DNA of 64,000 nt from Phycisphaerae bacterium. GTDB taxonomy: Bacteria; Planctomycetota; Phycisphaerae; UBA1845; JAFGLZ01. The notes under the pieces were generated by a model. It was not told where the DNA came from. It did not search any database and was given only the letters and a program-made list of their open reading frames with translations. The stretch spans positions 38,934 to 102,933 of the forward strand of contig JAFGLZ010000039.1 in the NCBI GenBank assembly GCA_016927755.1. The letters run 5' to 3'. The first letter of the stretch is position 1, and each line of letters opens with the position of its first letter. This document shows positions 1-8,085 of this stretch, piece by piece. The translations under genes and the position numbers were made by a program.

Positions 1-1352
1 TGCCGGTCTCGATCATCCGGGCGCCATCCTCGATGGCGGATGAGGCCGCGCGACGGTCCGTCCGCGATGCGCTCGAGACGATTCGCCCCGATATCGTCTT
101 CACCGGCACCAGCTACAAGTTTCACAACAACTGCCCCTCTTCGACCGTCGGGCAGGCGATCAAGGTAAGCGAGCTGACCAAGGAAACGCTCGGCGAATGC
201 ACGACCCTCCTGATCGGGCCGCTGAACGCCGTGCTGTATCCATACCTCCTTGACTGCCCCGACGTGAACGGGGTGGTCCTGGGCGAGCCGGAGTCGGTCT
301 GCCGGGGCGCCGTGGCGGCCCTGGCCGAAGGCGGCGACCTCGCCGAGGTGCCCGGGCTGGCGATCAGGGGACCTGATGGGCCGCGGCAGACCGGCGCAAC
401 CCCGTACCCCAACCCGGACAGCCTTCCGATGCCGGATCGAGAGGGCATCGACTTTGCCGACTACGTCTTTAGAACCTACTACGCCCCGAGGACGACGGAG
501 GTGTTGACCTCCCGGGGCTGCCCATTCGATTGCACGTACTGCTTTGGCGCGAGGACGTCTCAGCGCAACGCCTTCAATACCGGCCCGCCGTTTCGGGCCG
601 CATCCCCGCAGCGCGTCGTCGAGGAGATCGACCTGCTCTACCATCGCTGGGGCGTCCGCGGCATCAAGTTCAGCGACGTCGAGTTCTGCGTCTCGGCCGA
701 TCGCGTCCGCTCGCTGTGCGAACTGCTCCTGGCCAAGGGGTATGAGGGGCTCGCCTGGCGAGCGGTAACCCGTGCCACCAGCGTCGATCCGTCTCTCCTG
801 AGGCTCATGTACGACGCCGGCTGCCGACACATTTACTATGGCGTCGAGAGCGGCGACCCCGATCTCCTGCAAGCCATGAAGAAACAGGTAACACTCGACG
901 AGATTCGCGAGGTCTTCCGCCACACCAAAGCGTGCGGCATCAAGCCGGAGGCGTCCTTCCTTCTCGGTGTCCCGGGCGAGACCGAGGAATCCGTCGAGCG
1001 TACGATCCGGTTCGCGATCGAGCTCGACCCGTTCCTGGCCACGTTTCACGTCTTCGTCCCGTTCCCCGGCATCCCGATGTCGGCGGACCTCAGCACGATC
1101 GCCGATAATGCCCTGGACGACTGGGACGTATACCAACTGAGCGGAGGTCGGTCTTACTGCCACGTCCCCGCGGATCGCCTCGACGACCTGAGCCGCAAGG
1201 CCTATCGCAGGTTCTACCTGCGAGGACGATCTCTCCTTCGTATGGGATTGGAGCTCCGGCATCCGGCGATGCGGAAGTTTCTGGCGAGCCTGATCGCCGG
1301 ACGATACGAGGGGAGTTGGTTCTGGCGGATGCTCCTGAGCCGCCGCGGTTGA
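1..1352 (+). CDS. B12-binding radical SAM protein, 5' end outside the window
   Basis: The reading frame is open from the left window edge, and the residues before the first ATG (33) read smoothly into the domain, so the true start lies upstream. The N-terminal part looks like the end of a cobalamin-binding domain, with alternating strands and helices followed by the linker 'PMPDRE' typical of this class. The radical SAM cluster motif CxxxCxxC is seen as C-PFD-C-TY-C about 160 codons after position 33. A TIM-barrel region follows, including the 'GVESGDPDLLQAMKK' element common to these enzymes. Family members methylate or rearrange lipids, tetrapyrroles or natural products. The substrate here is not identifiable. 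The next gene begins 64 bases downstream and has its own promoter candidate. Confidence 0.85.
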   Translation, partial: PVSIIRAPSSMADEAARRSVRDALETIRPDIVFTGTSYKFHNNCPSSTVGQAIKVSELTKETLGECTTLLIGPLNAVLYPYLLDCPDVNGVVLGEPESVCRGAVAALAEGGDLAEVPGLAIRGPDGPRQTGATPYPNPDSLPMPDREGIDFADYVFRTYYAPRTTEVLTSRGCPFDCTYCFGARTSQRNAFNTGPPFRAASPQRVVEEIDLLYHRWGVRGIKFSDVEFCVSADRVRSLCELLLAKGYEGLAWRAVTRATSVDPSLLRLMYDAGCRHIYYGVESGDPDLLQAMKKQVTLDEIREVFRHTKACGIKPEASFLLGVPGETEESVERTIRFAIELDPFLATFHVFVPFPGIPMSADLSTIADNALDDWDVYQLSGGRSYCHVPADRLDDLSRKAYRRFYLRGRSLLRMGLELRHPAMRKFLASLIAGRYEGSWFWRMLLSRRG

Positions 1353-1360
1353 TCCGTCGC

Positions 1361-1389
1361 TTGCAGGGGGCGCCGCGGGGTCCTATCAT
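1361..1389 (+). promoter_or_regulatory. Candidate sigma70 promoter of the 1417 gene
   Basis: TTGCAG at 1361-1366 and TATCAT at 1384-1389 are separated by 17 bases. The -10 matches consensus in five of six positions and the -35 in three. The expected transcription start near 1396 leaves a leader of about 20 bases before the GTG at 1417. This is a visual match only. Confidence 0.35.
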
Positions 1390-1416
1390 TTCGGGCTCGT
1401 CCGAGTCCCGCCCCAT

Positions 1417-3099
1417 GTGAACGCGATGGAGACAGTCCCATTGGCGGAAAACGAACGCCCTGGTCCCTCCCCGCGTCGATCGAGGGGACGCTCGCTCTGG
1501 CCGGACGGTCTGAGCCTCGTCGTCATTTGTGCGCTCGTCTATCTGTACTACTATCCCGAAGGCGACCCTCTCGAGTCCCTCTATGTCCGGTTTGCCGAGA
1601 CGTTTGAGCGATCCGCCCATCTGCTCAATCCCGACTACGACGGCTGGTTCTACCGGCGCCGCGCCGAGGAGTACTTTCCCTTCCTCACGCTCTGCTCGCG
1701 CTGGGCGCTCATGCTCTTCCCGAATGATCCGGGCAGGGCCGTACTGGCCCTGCACCTTACGATCGCGGGCGCATCGGGGATCACAACGTTTCTCCTCCTG
1801 CGGCGCTTCCTGCCCACCGTCTCGGCGCTGTTGGTCACGGGCTTCTGCCTGTGCGGCAGGGTGCTCCTCCCGCCAGCGAGAACCTGGGGATTCACGCACT
1901 TCCAATTGCTCATTCCGATCTCGCTGGCGTTCGTCTGCGCGCTGCCGCATCTATGGGACCGCTCGGGCCTCAACGGACGAAAGGTCTTGTGGATCCTCCT
2001 GGCGGCCGCGTGTCTTGCGTGGATCTATGCCCTTGGCGCCCATGAGACGTTCTACGCCGCCTTCTGCCTCGGCGTCGGACTGGCGACGCTTGGGTGCCAC
2101 TGGCTCATCCGCTCGCTCCGAGCACGACGGCCGGCGCCGGGTCCCCCGCTACCCTTCGTTCTGGCCCTTCTGGGATCGATCCCCCTGGGGATGGCGTTCA
2201 TGGCCTGGGTGTACTTCGCCATGCCCCAGCGAAGCAACCCCGGCGACTTTCGCTCACTAATCACCTACAGAGAGTGGTTGGCCAAGGCCGTCGACGAGGC
2301 TAAGCAGGAGACCGAAACATCTCTCGACTTCAAGCTCAAGGTGCTGCGCGGCACGTTCATCGAGGGACGCTACCTCACGCAGTACGGGCGAACCCACCGA
2401 GAGATGTTCCTGTACCCCGGGGCCGGCTTCAACGGCATCGTCCCGCTGTTCATGCTACCGGGACTGGCAATCGGGCTGGCGCTCGGCGGCAGAGCCGCAT
2501 TCCGTTGGGCGATGGGAAAGCAGACGAACGAAACCCCGAAGCAGACCTTTTTCGCGATCTTCATCGCGTTGCTCGTCTCACTTTTCGTCATCATGGTCGT
2601 CACCAGCTCGAATCCAAAGCCGACCCGCTACACCTACTCCATTCTCGCCGTGTACGTCCTGACCGCCTGGGGTTATGAGGCACTCATCCGCTGGATCCAT
2701 CGAAGATGGTTCCGGCCTCGAACGGACGGTGCCGCAGAGTGGGGACCGACCAGCTCCACTGGCCTGAAGGCAGCCTGTATCGTGCTCGTGCCCCTCGTCC
2801 TGCTGGCCGGGGCGCGACTCCTCAAGAACCACAGGGACCTCGGCCCCCACCTCCGGCAATGGGCTGACCGGATCCACACCGTGACGCTCAAGCCGGACAT
2901 CGAGAGGCTCCTCCAGGGCGAACGAATCGTCGTTGATCTGAGGAAGAAACGCCCGCGCAGACAGACTCATCACGGATACACCAGGCTCGGCACCCGATGG
3001 ACCGACCCGGCGATCGGTCTGAAGCTGCGATACCGCCGTCCGCCCAATCTGATCGTCATCGGCGAGACTCCGACGGCCGACGACGATCGCAATGAGTAA
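1417..3099 (+). CDS. Polytopic membrane protein of unknown function (glycosyltransferase-like)
   Basis: A 560-residue integral membrane protein. The first codon used is GTG at 1417, with an in-frame ATG at 1426 as the alternative. After a basic, proline-rich cytoplasmic start there are about ten hydrophobic segments, then a hydrophilic C-terminal tail from about residue 490. The charged stretch after the first membrane segment ('NPDYDGWFYRRRAEEYFP') sits where GT39/GT83-type transferases have their first large outer loop with acidic residues. I therefore suspect a lipid-linked-sugar or surface-assembly role, but no diagnostic motif is present. Neighbouring genes include a GtrB-like glycosyltransferase on the other strand. 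A hypothetical membrane protein is the safe name. Confidence 0.75.
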   Translation: MNAMETVPLAENERPGPSPRRSRGRSLWPDGLSLVVICALVYLYYYPEGDPLESLYVRFAETFERSAHLLNPDYDGWFYRRRAEEYFPFLTLCSRWALMLFPNDPGRAVLALHLTIAGASGITTFLLLRRFLPTVSALLVTGFCLCGRVLLPPARTWGFTHFQLLIPISLAFVCALPHLWDRSGLNGRKVLWILLAAACLAWIYALGAHETFYAAFCLGVGLATLGCHWLIRSLRARRPAPGPPLPFVLALLGSIPLGMAFMAWVYFAMPQRSNPGDFRSLITYREWLAKAVDEAKQETETSLDFKLKVLRGTFIEGRYLTQYGRTHREMFLYPGAGFNGIVPLFMLPGLAIGLALGGRAAFRWAMGKQTNETPKQTFFAIFIALLVSLFVIMVVTSSNPKPTRYTYSILAVYVLTAWGYEALIRWIHRRWFRPRTDGAAEWGPTSSTGLKAACIVLVPLVLLAGARLLKNHRDLGPHLRQWADRIHTVTLKPDIERLLQGERIVVDLRKKRPRRQTHHGYTRLGTRWTDPAIGLKLRYRRPPNLIVIGETPTADDDRNE

Positions 3100-3268
3100 A
3101 GCCCCCTCCCCAAGCGAGCGAGCCGCCCGTCACCAACGACTCATTCTCCGCGTCGACCCAACCTCTATCCAAGCAGCGCCTCATGAACGCGCGGCGCGAG
3201 CGCGGGTATCGGAATCGACGCATCGGGAATCAGCAACAGACATCCGTCGCATGGTCACGAGCAGCGAC

Positions 3269-4291
3269 CTAGACCTGTCGGGAGGGCGGCAGCAGATTCC
3301 CCGGGATCTCCAACCTGGGACGCGTAGTCCGTGGGATTCCCGGACCCTCGAGCCCCAACCCGCGAGCGATCACGTAGGGAGGGCGTTGCTTGGTCTCTTC
3401 GTAGGTCCGGCCGACGTATTGCCCCAGCAGCCAGATCGCCACGAGTTGAACGCCGCCAAACAGCAGAATCATCGCCATCGTGCTCGCCCAGCCGCTCTGA
3501 ACGCCGAATCGATCCGGGGCCAGAAGCCGGGTCGCCAGAACGAAGACCAGATACGCCGCCGCGCCCAGCGAAACGAACAACCCCAGCACCCCCACCAGCG
3601 ACAACGGTCGACTCGACAGCGAAAACACCGCGTTGCCCAGCAGACGAACCCGCTGGCTCCATCGATAGGCCGGACGACCGCCGAGACGAAGGTCCTCCTG
3701 ATACGCGACCTGCCCCTGGCGAAACCCCAGCCACCGCACGAGCCCCCGATCAAACCGAAACCGTTCGCGAAGCTGCCGCATCACCTGCACGACGCGCCGA
3801 TCGAGCAATCGGAAGTCGGCGGCGTTCGGCAGGATGTCGACCTCGCAAAGACTTCGGAGCAGGCGATAGCTCATCCTTGACGTCAGCCGCTGAATCCCGC
3901 CGCCTCCGCTCCGCTGTCGCACGGCGTGGACGACGTCGTCGCCGTCCTGCCATCGCGCCAGCATCTCGGGAATCAGCTCCGGTGGGTGCTGAAGGTCCGC
4001 GTCGATCGTGATGACCGCGTCCCCGGATGCCACGTCCAGACCCGCCATCAGGGCCAATTGGTGCCCGAAGTTTCGACTCAACTCGATCAGCTTGACCCGA
4101 CCGTCCTCGCCATGAGCGGCCGAGACCCGATCGCTCGTTGCGTCCGCGCTGCCGTCATTGATGAAGATGATCTCGTAGTCCCGCGTGATCGGCTCCAGGA
4201 CCCCGCGCAGACGATCAATCATCGCGCGGACGTTCTCCTGCTCGTTGTAGCAAGGCACGACGATCGAGATGATCGGATGATCGTTTGCCAT
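3269..4291 (-). CDS. Family 2 glycosyltransferase, GtrB/dolichol-phosphate-mannose-synthase type
   Basis: A 340-residue GT-A fold glycosyltransferase. It begins at the ATG whose product starts 'MANDHPIISIVVPCYNEQ', the classic GT2 first strand. The nucleotide-sugar DxD-type motif is seen as 'ITIDADLQHPPE' near residue 95. The C-terminal third has two strongly hydrophobic segments ('GVLGLFVSLGAAAYLVFVLA' and one after it), as in GtrB/Dpm1-like enzymes that load a sugar from a nucleotide onto polyprenyl phosphate at the inner membrane. The open frame extends 58 codons further upstream into the aldolase stop region, but that extension is arginine-rich nonsense. The gene follows the HpcH aldolase by 64 bases on the same strand, so cotranscription is likely. 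Confidence 0.9.
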   Translation of the reverse strand: MANDHPIISIVVPCYNEQENVRAMIDRLRGVLEPITRDYEIIFINDGSADATSDRVSAAHGEDGRVKLIELSRNFGHQLALMAGLDVASGDAVITIDADLQHPPELIPEMLARWQDGDDVVHAVRQRSGGGGIQRLTSRMSYRLLRSLCEVDILPNAADFRLLDRRVVQVMRQLRERFRFDRGLVRWLGFRQGQVAYQEDLRLGGRPAYRWSQRVRLLGNAVFSLSSRPLSLVGVLGLFVSLGAAAYLVFVLATRLLAPDRFGVQSGWASTMAMILLFGGVQLVAIWLLGQYVGRTYEETKQRPPYVIARGLGLEGPGIPRTTRPRLEIPGNLLPPSRQV

Positions 4292-4355
4292 GGGCCCCGC
4301 GCCACCGTAACGCAGGCATCGCAGCCTGCCTTCCGCGAAACAGCGCCCCGTTCGA

Positions 4356-5141
4356 TCAGAGCGCCCCGCCGAGCAGACTGCGATACTCCGCCATCTTGGC
4401 CTGCATCCCCAGATACAGCGTTCCGTGGTCCCCGCCGAGGTTGAACAGCCGCCCGCCTTGATCACAGTTCCGCTTGACCTGGTCCGGGTTCAGCGCTACC
4501 GTCCCCCACCACTTGCCGGCGCTCTCGGCCGCCTTGGCCACGCGCTCGTAGGCCTCCTGCATGCGGGGATGGTCAAACTGGAACGGAATGCCCATCGCCA
4601 CGCTCAAGTCGGCCGGGCCGAGGAACAGCAGGTCCATTCCTTCGACACCGATGATCTCGTCGAGGCGGTCCAGGGCCTCCGGGTCCTCAATCTGCGCGAT
4701 GAGTAGCGTCTCGCGGTTCGCGTGCTCGAGATACTCCAGCGGCGGCGCGAAGCAGAAGCCTCCGTCGGGCCCGGCGTTGTCGAACCCGCGCCGACCGATC
4801 GGCGGATATCGCGTGTTGTAGACCGCCAGCTCGGCCTCCTCCCGCGACTTGATGTGCGGGACCATGATGGCCGCCGCGCCGGCCTCCATCGGGCGAAAGT
4901 AGTTCGTGTAGCTCCCCTTTCGGATGCGGACCATCGCGTCGACGTCCGCCATCCGCGACGCCAGGACCAACACGTCGAGCTGGGCGTCGGTCAGGTTGCG
5001 ATGCTCCATGTCGATCCACACGCCGTCGTACCCGTGCACGCCGACGAACTCCACGCCCTTGGGGTTGAACCCGCACGAGATCGCGAACGTCAGCGCGGTC
5101 TTGCCCGAACGCAGCTTGGCCAGAATCTTGCTCTTGCGCAT
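4356..5141 (-). CDS. HpcH/HpaI aldolase family protein
   Basis: A 261-residue TIM-barrel aldolase of the HpcH/HpaI class, which cleaves or condenses 2-keto-3-deoxy acids with pyruvate as one partner and uses a divalent metal. Visible family signatures are 'GVWIDMEH', 'AAAIMVPHIKSREEAE', the metal-ligand region 'IAQIEDPEAL' and 'FLGPADLSVAMG'. The start is the ATG at 5141. It is preceded on the minus strand by an AAAGGTGAGG ribosome site and by a TATAAT box at 5173-5178, and upstream codons are not protein-like. Length is normal for the family. Substrate cannot be assigned. It is probably the first gene of a two-gene unit with the glycosyltransferase. Confidence 0.92.
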   Translation of the reverse strand: MRKSKILAKLRSGKTALTFAISCGFNPKGVEFVGVHGYDGVWIDMEHRNLTDAQLDVLVLASRMADVDAMVRIRKGSYTNYFRPMEAGAAAIMVPHIKSREEAELAVYNTRYPPIGRRGFDNAGPDGGFCFAPPLEYLEHANRETLLIAQIEDPEALDRLDEIIGVEGMDLLFLGPADLSVAMGIPFQFDHPRMQEAYERVAKAAESAGKWWGTVALNPDQVKRNCDQGGRLFNLGGDHGTLYLGMQAKMAEYRSLLGGAL

Positions 5142-5172
5142 GAGTGGTTGGCACCTCACCTTTCGAGGGGGG

Positions 5173-5178
5173 ATTATA
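5173..5178 (-). promoter_or_regulatory. -10 element TATAAT before the HpcH aldolase gene
   Basis: A perfect TATAAT on the minus strand lies 32 bases upstream of the chosen ATG at 5141, giving a leader of about 25 bases that contains the GGTGAGG ribosome site. I see no good -35 hexamer 16-18 bases upstream, so it may need an activator. Confidence 0.4.
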
Positions 5179-5233
5179 GCCGAACGGCGCGGAGATAGCG
5201 CCAGACCAGGTTCTCCGATTCGCGCGAAGCTGG

Positions 5234-5428
5234 CTACCGCCGTCCGGACCCGATCTGCGCGGCCCGGGAAGCGGCCTCTTCCTTGTACTCCGGCACCCAG
5301 AGGTAGCACCCACTCCCTGCGTAGAGGTGGCGGAACGCTTCCGAATCGACCGGCACGTCCAAGGACTTGCGCTCAATCGCGCTCCTGAATGGGATCCAGA
5401 ACTCACCTGTCGAAAAGGACGCCAGCAC
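5234..5428 (-). CDS. Possible small protein, 64 aa, unrecognised
   Basis: A GTG-started minus-strand frame that begins 8 bases after the stop codon of the methyltransferase remnant (5436). It has a protein-like composition rich in aromatics ('FWIPFRSAIERK', 'HLYAGSGCYLWVPEYKEEAA'). It lies in the same direction as the HpcH aldolase and overlaps the first 40 bases of the opposite open frame that leads into the Rhs tip. It may be a short real gene or the tail of a larger lost gene. I recognise no family. Confidence 0.3.
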   Translation of the reverse strand: MLASFSTGEFWIPFRSAIERKSLDVPVDSEAFRHLYAGSGCYLWVPEYKEEAASRAAQIGSGRR

Positions 5429-6726
5429 GACACGATCACGGCAGGCGGCCGAAGACGTCCAGGTATCGATCGACGGCCAGAGGCCACAAGCACGACCCGA
5501 TCGGCCGGCGGACCGCCGAGACGCGCGGCGGCGTCACGACGCTGTACTTCTACGACGGCAAGAAGGTTGCGCTCGAGTACGACCTCGCCTCGCCGAGCAC
5601 GCCGCTGCGCTATTACGTCCACGGCGCGACGTACGTCGACGAGCTGGCCGTCCTGCACGACACGGCCGCCGGGCGCGACTACGCCTACGCCCTCGACGCC
5701 TCGTACAGCGTTGTGGGCGTCGTCGCCGACGACGGCAAGCTCGTCGTCGGCTACTCCTACGACGTCTACGGCCGGCAGCGGGTGGAGATCACGCACGGCG
5801 ACCTGCTCGTCAAGATCCGCCAGCACCTGGGCGAGACGCCCGGCCCCGTCGACTGCGACCTCAACACCGACGGGACCGTCAACGTCCTCGACCTGTTGGC
5901 GGCCCGCACGCCGCCCGGCATGCCGTCGGGCCAACCCTACGCCTTCCAAGGCCGACGCCTCGCCGTATACGCCACCCTCGAAGGCGTCGAACTGCCCCTC
6001 TACGACTTCCGGGCCCGAAGCTACGACCCCATCCTCGGACGGTTCATGCAACGCGACCCGTCGGACTACGTCGACAGTTACAACCTCTACTTGGCGCTCG
6101 GCGGGAATCCGCTGGTCTACCTCGACCCGACGGGCGAGTTCAGCTACGGGAGCCTCCTCAGTGTCGCAGCTATCGGTTCCAGGCTCTATGGCATGTATGA
6201 CACTACCGTTACGACAATAGGGTACTTCAGGCAGATCGCTGCGGGGGTCTCCTTCCGGAGCGTCATGTTCGACATGGCGTTATCGGCCGCAACGACATTT
6301 GTTGGGGGCAAGCTGCTGGATAAACTCATCGATCTGGTGGCGCCGGTTGTGCGAAAGGCCGGCGCCTTAGTCGTAAAGAAGATCGAGAAGGAAGCGGCTC
6401 GGCGACGCATGGCCGTTGTGCGAAAGCTGGGAAAGGAGGGAGAGAAGGGCATTGCCAAGAACACCGAGCATATCCCCTCCGCGACCGGGAAGGCGGAGTT
6501 CCGTATCCCAGATGAATGGGTCGAGGGAGAGTACATCAAGGAGGTCAAGAACGTCGGCTACCTGTCGCACACGAGCCAGATAGAGGACTTCTGGAAGTTT
6601 GCCCAGGAGGCCGAGATAGACTTCATCCTGAGAATACGCGAGAATACGAAGCTGAGCAAACCGATCAAGGATTTGATTGCGCAAGGGAAGATCAAGCTGG
6701 ATCCGGTTCGACTGCCCGCACGGTAG
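5389..6726 (+). CDS. Truncated Rhs protein tip: RHS core plus restriction-endonuclease-fold toxin domain
   Basis: Rhs/YD homology starts only near 5495 ('DPIGRRTAETRGG'), so the first 35 codons of the open frame are not family sequence, and the usual 1000 or more residues of the YD barrel are missing. About 220 residues in, the RHS core signature is clear: 'YDFRARSYDPILGRFMQRDP', then 'NPLVYLDPTGE', the cleavage border. The tail after the border is a separate module with a hydrophobic stretch. It ends in a domain with 'FRIPDEW', 'IKEVKNV' and 'NTKLSKPIKDLI', resembling the Tox-REase-7 nuclease family with the D...ExK signature of PD-(D/E)XK enzymes. A dockerin-like repeat (5848-5905) interrupts the Rhs part. 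A presumed immunity gene follows 30 bases later. Base composition drops in the tail. The 5' truncation suggests an orphan tip rather than an expressed full-length Rhs. Confidence 0.75.
   Translation: MGSRTHLSKRTPARHDHGRRPKTSRYRSTARGHKHDPIGRRTAETRGGVTTLYFYDGKKVALEYDLASPSTPLRYYVHGATYVDELAVLHDTAAGRDYAYALDASYSVVGVVADDGKLVVGYSYDVYGRQRVEITHGDLLVKIRQHLGETPGPVDCDLNTDGTVNVLDLLAARTPPGMPSGQPYAFQGRRLAVYATLEGVELPLYDFRARSYDPILGRFMQRDPSDYVDSYNLYLALGGNPLVYLDPTGEFSYGSLLSVAAIGSRLYGMYDTTVTTIGYFRQIAAGVSFRSVMFDMALSAATTFVGGKLLDKLIDLVAPVVRKAGALVVKKIEKEAARRRMAVVRKLGKEGEKGIAKNTEHIPSATGKAEFRIPDEWVEGEYIKEVKNVGYLSHTSQIEDFWKFAQEAEIDFILRIRENTKLSKPIKDLIAQGKIKLDPVRLPAR
5436..5480 (-). pseudogene. 3' remnant of a methyltransferase gene paralogous to 9563-10237
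   Basis: Read on the minus strand, this segment encodes 'DRYLDVFGRLP' followed by TGA. The intact class I methyltransferase gene at 9563-10237 ends with 'DRHLDVFGRLP' followed by TGA. The DNA around the two ends is also alike (about 32 of 39 bases by eye). No further methyltransferase sequence is found on the Rhs side, so the match stops abruptly where Rhs homology starts near 5495. This looks like the tail of a disrupted or recombined paralogue. Confidence 0.55.
5848..5905 (+). other. Dockerin-like calcium-binding repeat within the Rhs fragment
   Basis: The encoded 'DCDLNTDGTVNVLDLLA' matches one half of a type I dockerin / EF-hand-like loop (D-x-N-x-D-G-x-V-N-x-x-D). It is inserted between two stretches of ordinary Rhs sequence ('YSYDVYGRQRVE' and 'PYAFQGRRL'). 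Only one repeat is present, while true dockerins have two. Confidence 0.5.
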
Positions 6727-6756
6727 CACAAACGGTGGATACGAACAGGAGATCAC

Positions 6757-7653
6757 ATGGCTGAGTGGATTGGTGTAACGGCGTACTCAGCAACGCCGTG
6801 GTCTCGGGAGGGCTTCGCCGAGGAGGTGTTTCGCCTATTGAGGCAGAGCGACGTGTGTTTTGAGCGATGGGGCACGGTTGAGCCGTTGCGGGGCAGCTTC
6901 GACGCGTCGGCCGGGAAGGAGTGGGTGGACGTTTGGAATGGCGAGATGGCCGATTCTGTCGTATACCTTCGGGTAGTGTCAGGACGTCCAAGGTGGTCGG
7001 TGATGTTCCTGGGCGGAAGAAGCCCCAAGGCTCACGTGAATACCTTCTCTTTGGAGTGCGTTGCATCAGCATGGCGCAAGTCTTGCGACGCCCTGCTCGA
7101 GTTGTTTAGCCAGCTGTTTTCGGCACTAGGGTGCGTTCACGGGCGCATCTGCCACGAGCGAGAATACGCCTTGCAGCATGACCCCTCGTTGGGTGGAGGG
7201 AACGCGCCGTCGGGGCACCTGGGGATGCTGGGTATCGGCCACCGAGAGTGCCTGCCCGGCATCTATTGGGGAAACCTCTTCGCCGGGCCGATTGTCGGAT
7301 GGTTGGGAGAGGACAGAATTCGCTCGTGCCCTTGTCACGAGTATCGCGAGATTTCGCCAGGATGTCACCTTATTACCGCCTACCCGGATGTCTGCGCCTA
7401 CGAGGGGGATGAAGCAGTTGCCGCCAAGGATGCCATACGCGAGCACTTAGGCGTCGAGCATTTCTACGATCGACGATTCCACAGCCGCACAACGAAGCCC
7501 CCTCCGCTGGATTTCTCGGGGCTGTACAAGCCTCCCAGGCGAATCACCGCGTCGGACGTACGCGAGTTGGGGAAGAAGGCGAAGCAGATGGGCGGCAAGC
7601 TCCAGATGGAGGGCGACAGAATGACCCTCGACCTAACCGGAGACGAGGATTGA
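6757..7653 (+). CDS. Probable immunity protein for the Rhs toxin tip (Imm52-like)
   Basis: A 298-residue soluble protein starting at an ATG with an AGGAG ribosome site 8 bases upstream and 30 bases after the Rhs-tip stop, the usual place for a cognate immunity gene. The stretch 'LPGIYWGNLFAGPIVGWLGEDRI' resembles the conserved 'PGxYWxNxFG' element I associate with Imm52-type immunity proteins. The N-terminus ('WIGVTAYSATPWSREGFAEEVF') also fits that family. It has no signal peptide or membrane segment, consistent with neutralising a nuclease in the cytoplasm. Base composition is less GC-rich than the flanking housekeeping genes, as expected for a transferred toxin-immunity pair. The family name is a recollection of motif pattern; the immunity role is inferred mainly from position. 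Confidence 0.65.
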   Translation: MAEWIGVTAYSATPWSREGFAEEVFRLLRQSDVCFERWGTVEPLRGSFDASAGKEWVDVWNGEMADSVVYLRVVSGRPRWSVMFLGGRSPKAHVNTFSLECVASAWRKSCDALLELFSQLFSALGCVHGRICHEREYALQHDPSLGGGNAPSGHLGMLGIGHRECLPGIYWGNLFAGPIVGWLGEDRIRSCPCHEYREISPGCHLITAYPDVCAYEGDEAVAAKDAIREHLGVEHFYDRRFHSRTTKPPPLDFSGLYKPPRRITASDVRELGKKAKQMGGKLQMEGDRMTLDLTGDED

Positions 7654-8085
7654 CCTGGTGGAACCAGGCCAATCAGGCGACAACAATGATAGGGGACGAC
7701 ATAGTAGGACAGTCGCCTAGACACGGCAATGCGAGGCAAGGAGTGATGTACCCGGGTGGCCTTGGGTGATTGCCCATCGAGGGCTCCGACAGATCCGTAC
7801 ATGCGCGATTGACGCGCACGGCTCCGCAGCCCATGGCTTCACTACGGTCCGCAGACCGAATGCATCGCCGCTGCCTTCGGCAGCAAATGGCGTTCCGGCC
7901 GCCTCACCCACCGCTTCCTGACGAAACCGCCCCGGTCAGAGTGAACGTGGCGGGATAAGACGTATGAACCGCGTCAGATAGGTCGGTTAGGTCGTCCGAC
8001 GCTTCGTTGCAGGGCGGGCCGGTTCGTTTTGCGCGGCATCCGAGCAGCCGGATGCGGCCGCAACGCGAAAGCGAGGTACGACGCG
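7654..8085. other. Intergenic region without a convincing gene
   Basis: 432 bases between the immunity gene and the beta-helix pseudogene. A short stem CCTGG/CCAGG (7654-7668) sits directly after the immunity stop. A GCTGCC-TTC-GGCAGC hairpin with a C(UUCG)G loop is at 7870-7884. Small open frames here have no protein-like character. No intact insertion sequence ends are seen. Confidence 0.5.
7870..7884. terminator. UUCG-loop hairpin
   Basis: GCTGCCTTCGGCAGC folds into a compact stem closed by the very stable C(UUCG)G tetraloop. It lacks a T run, so it may act as a weak terminator or RNA 3' end for the toxin-immunity unit. Confidence 0.3.
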
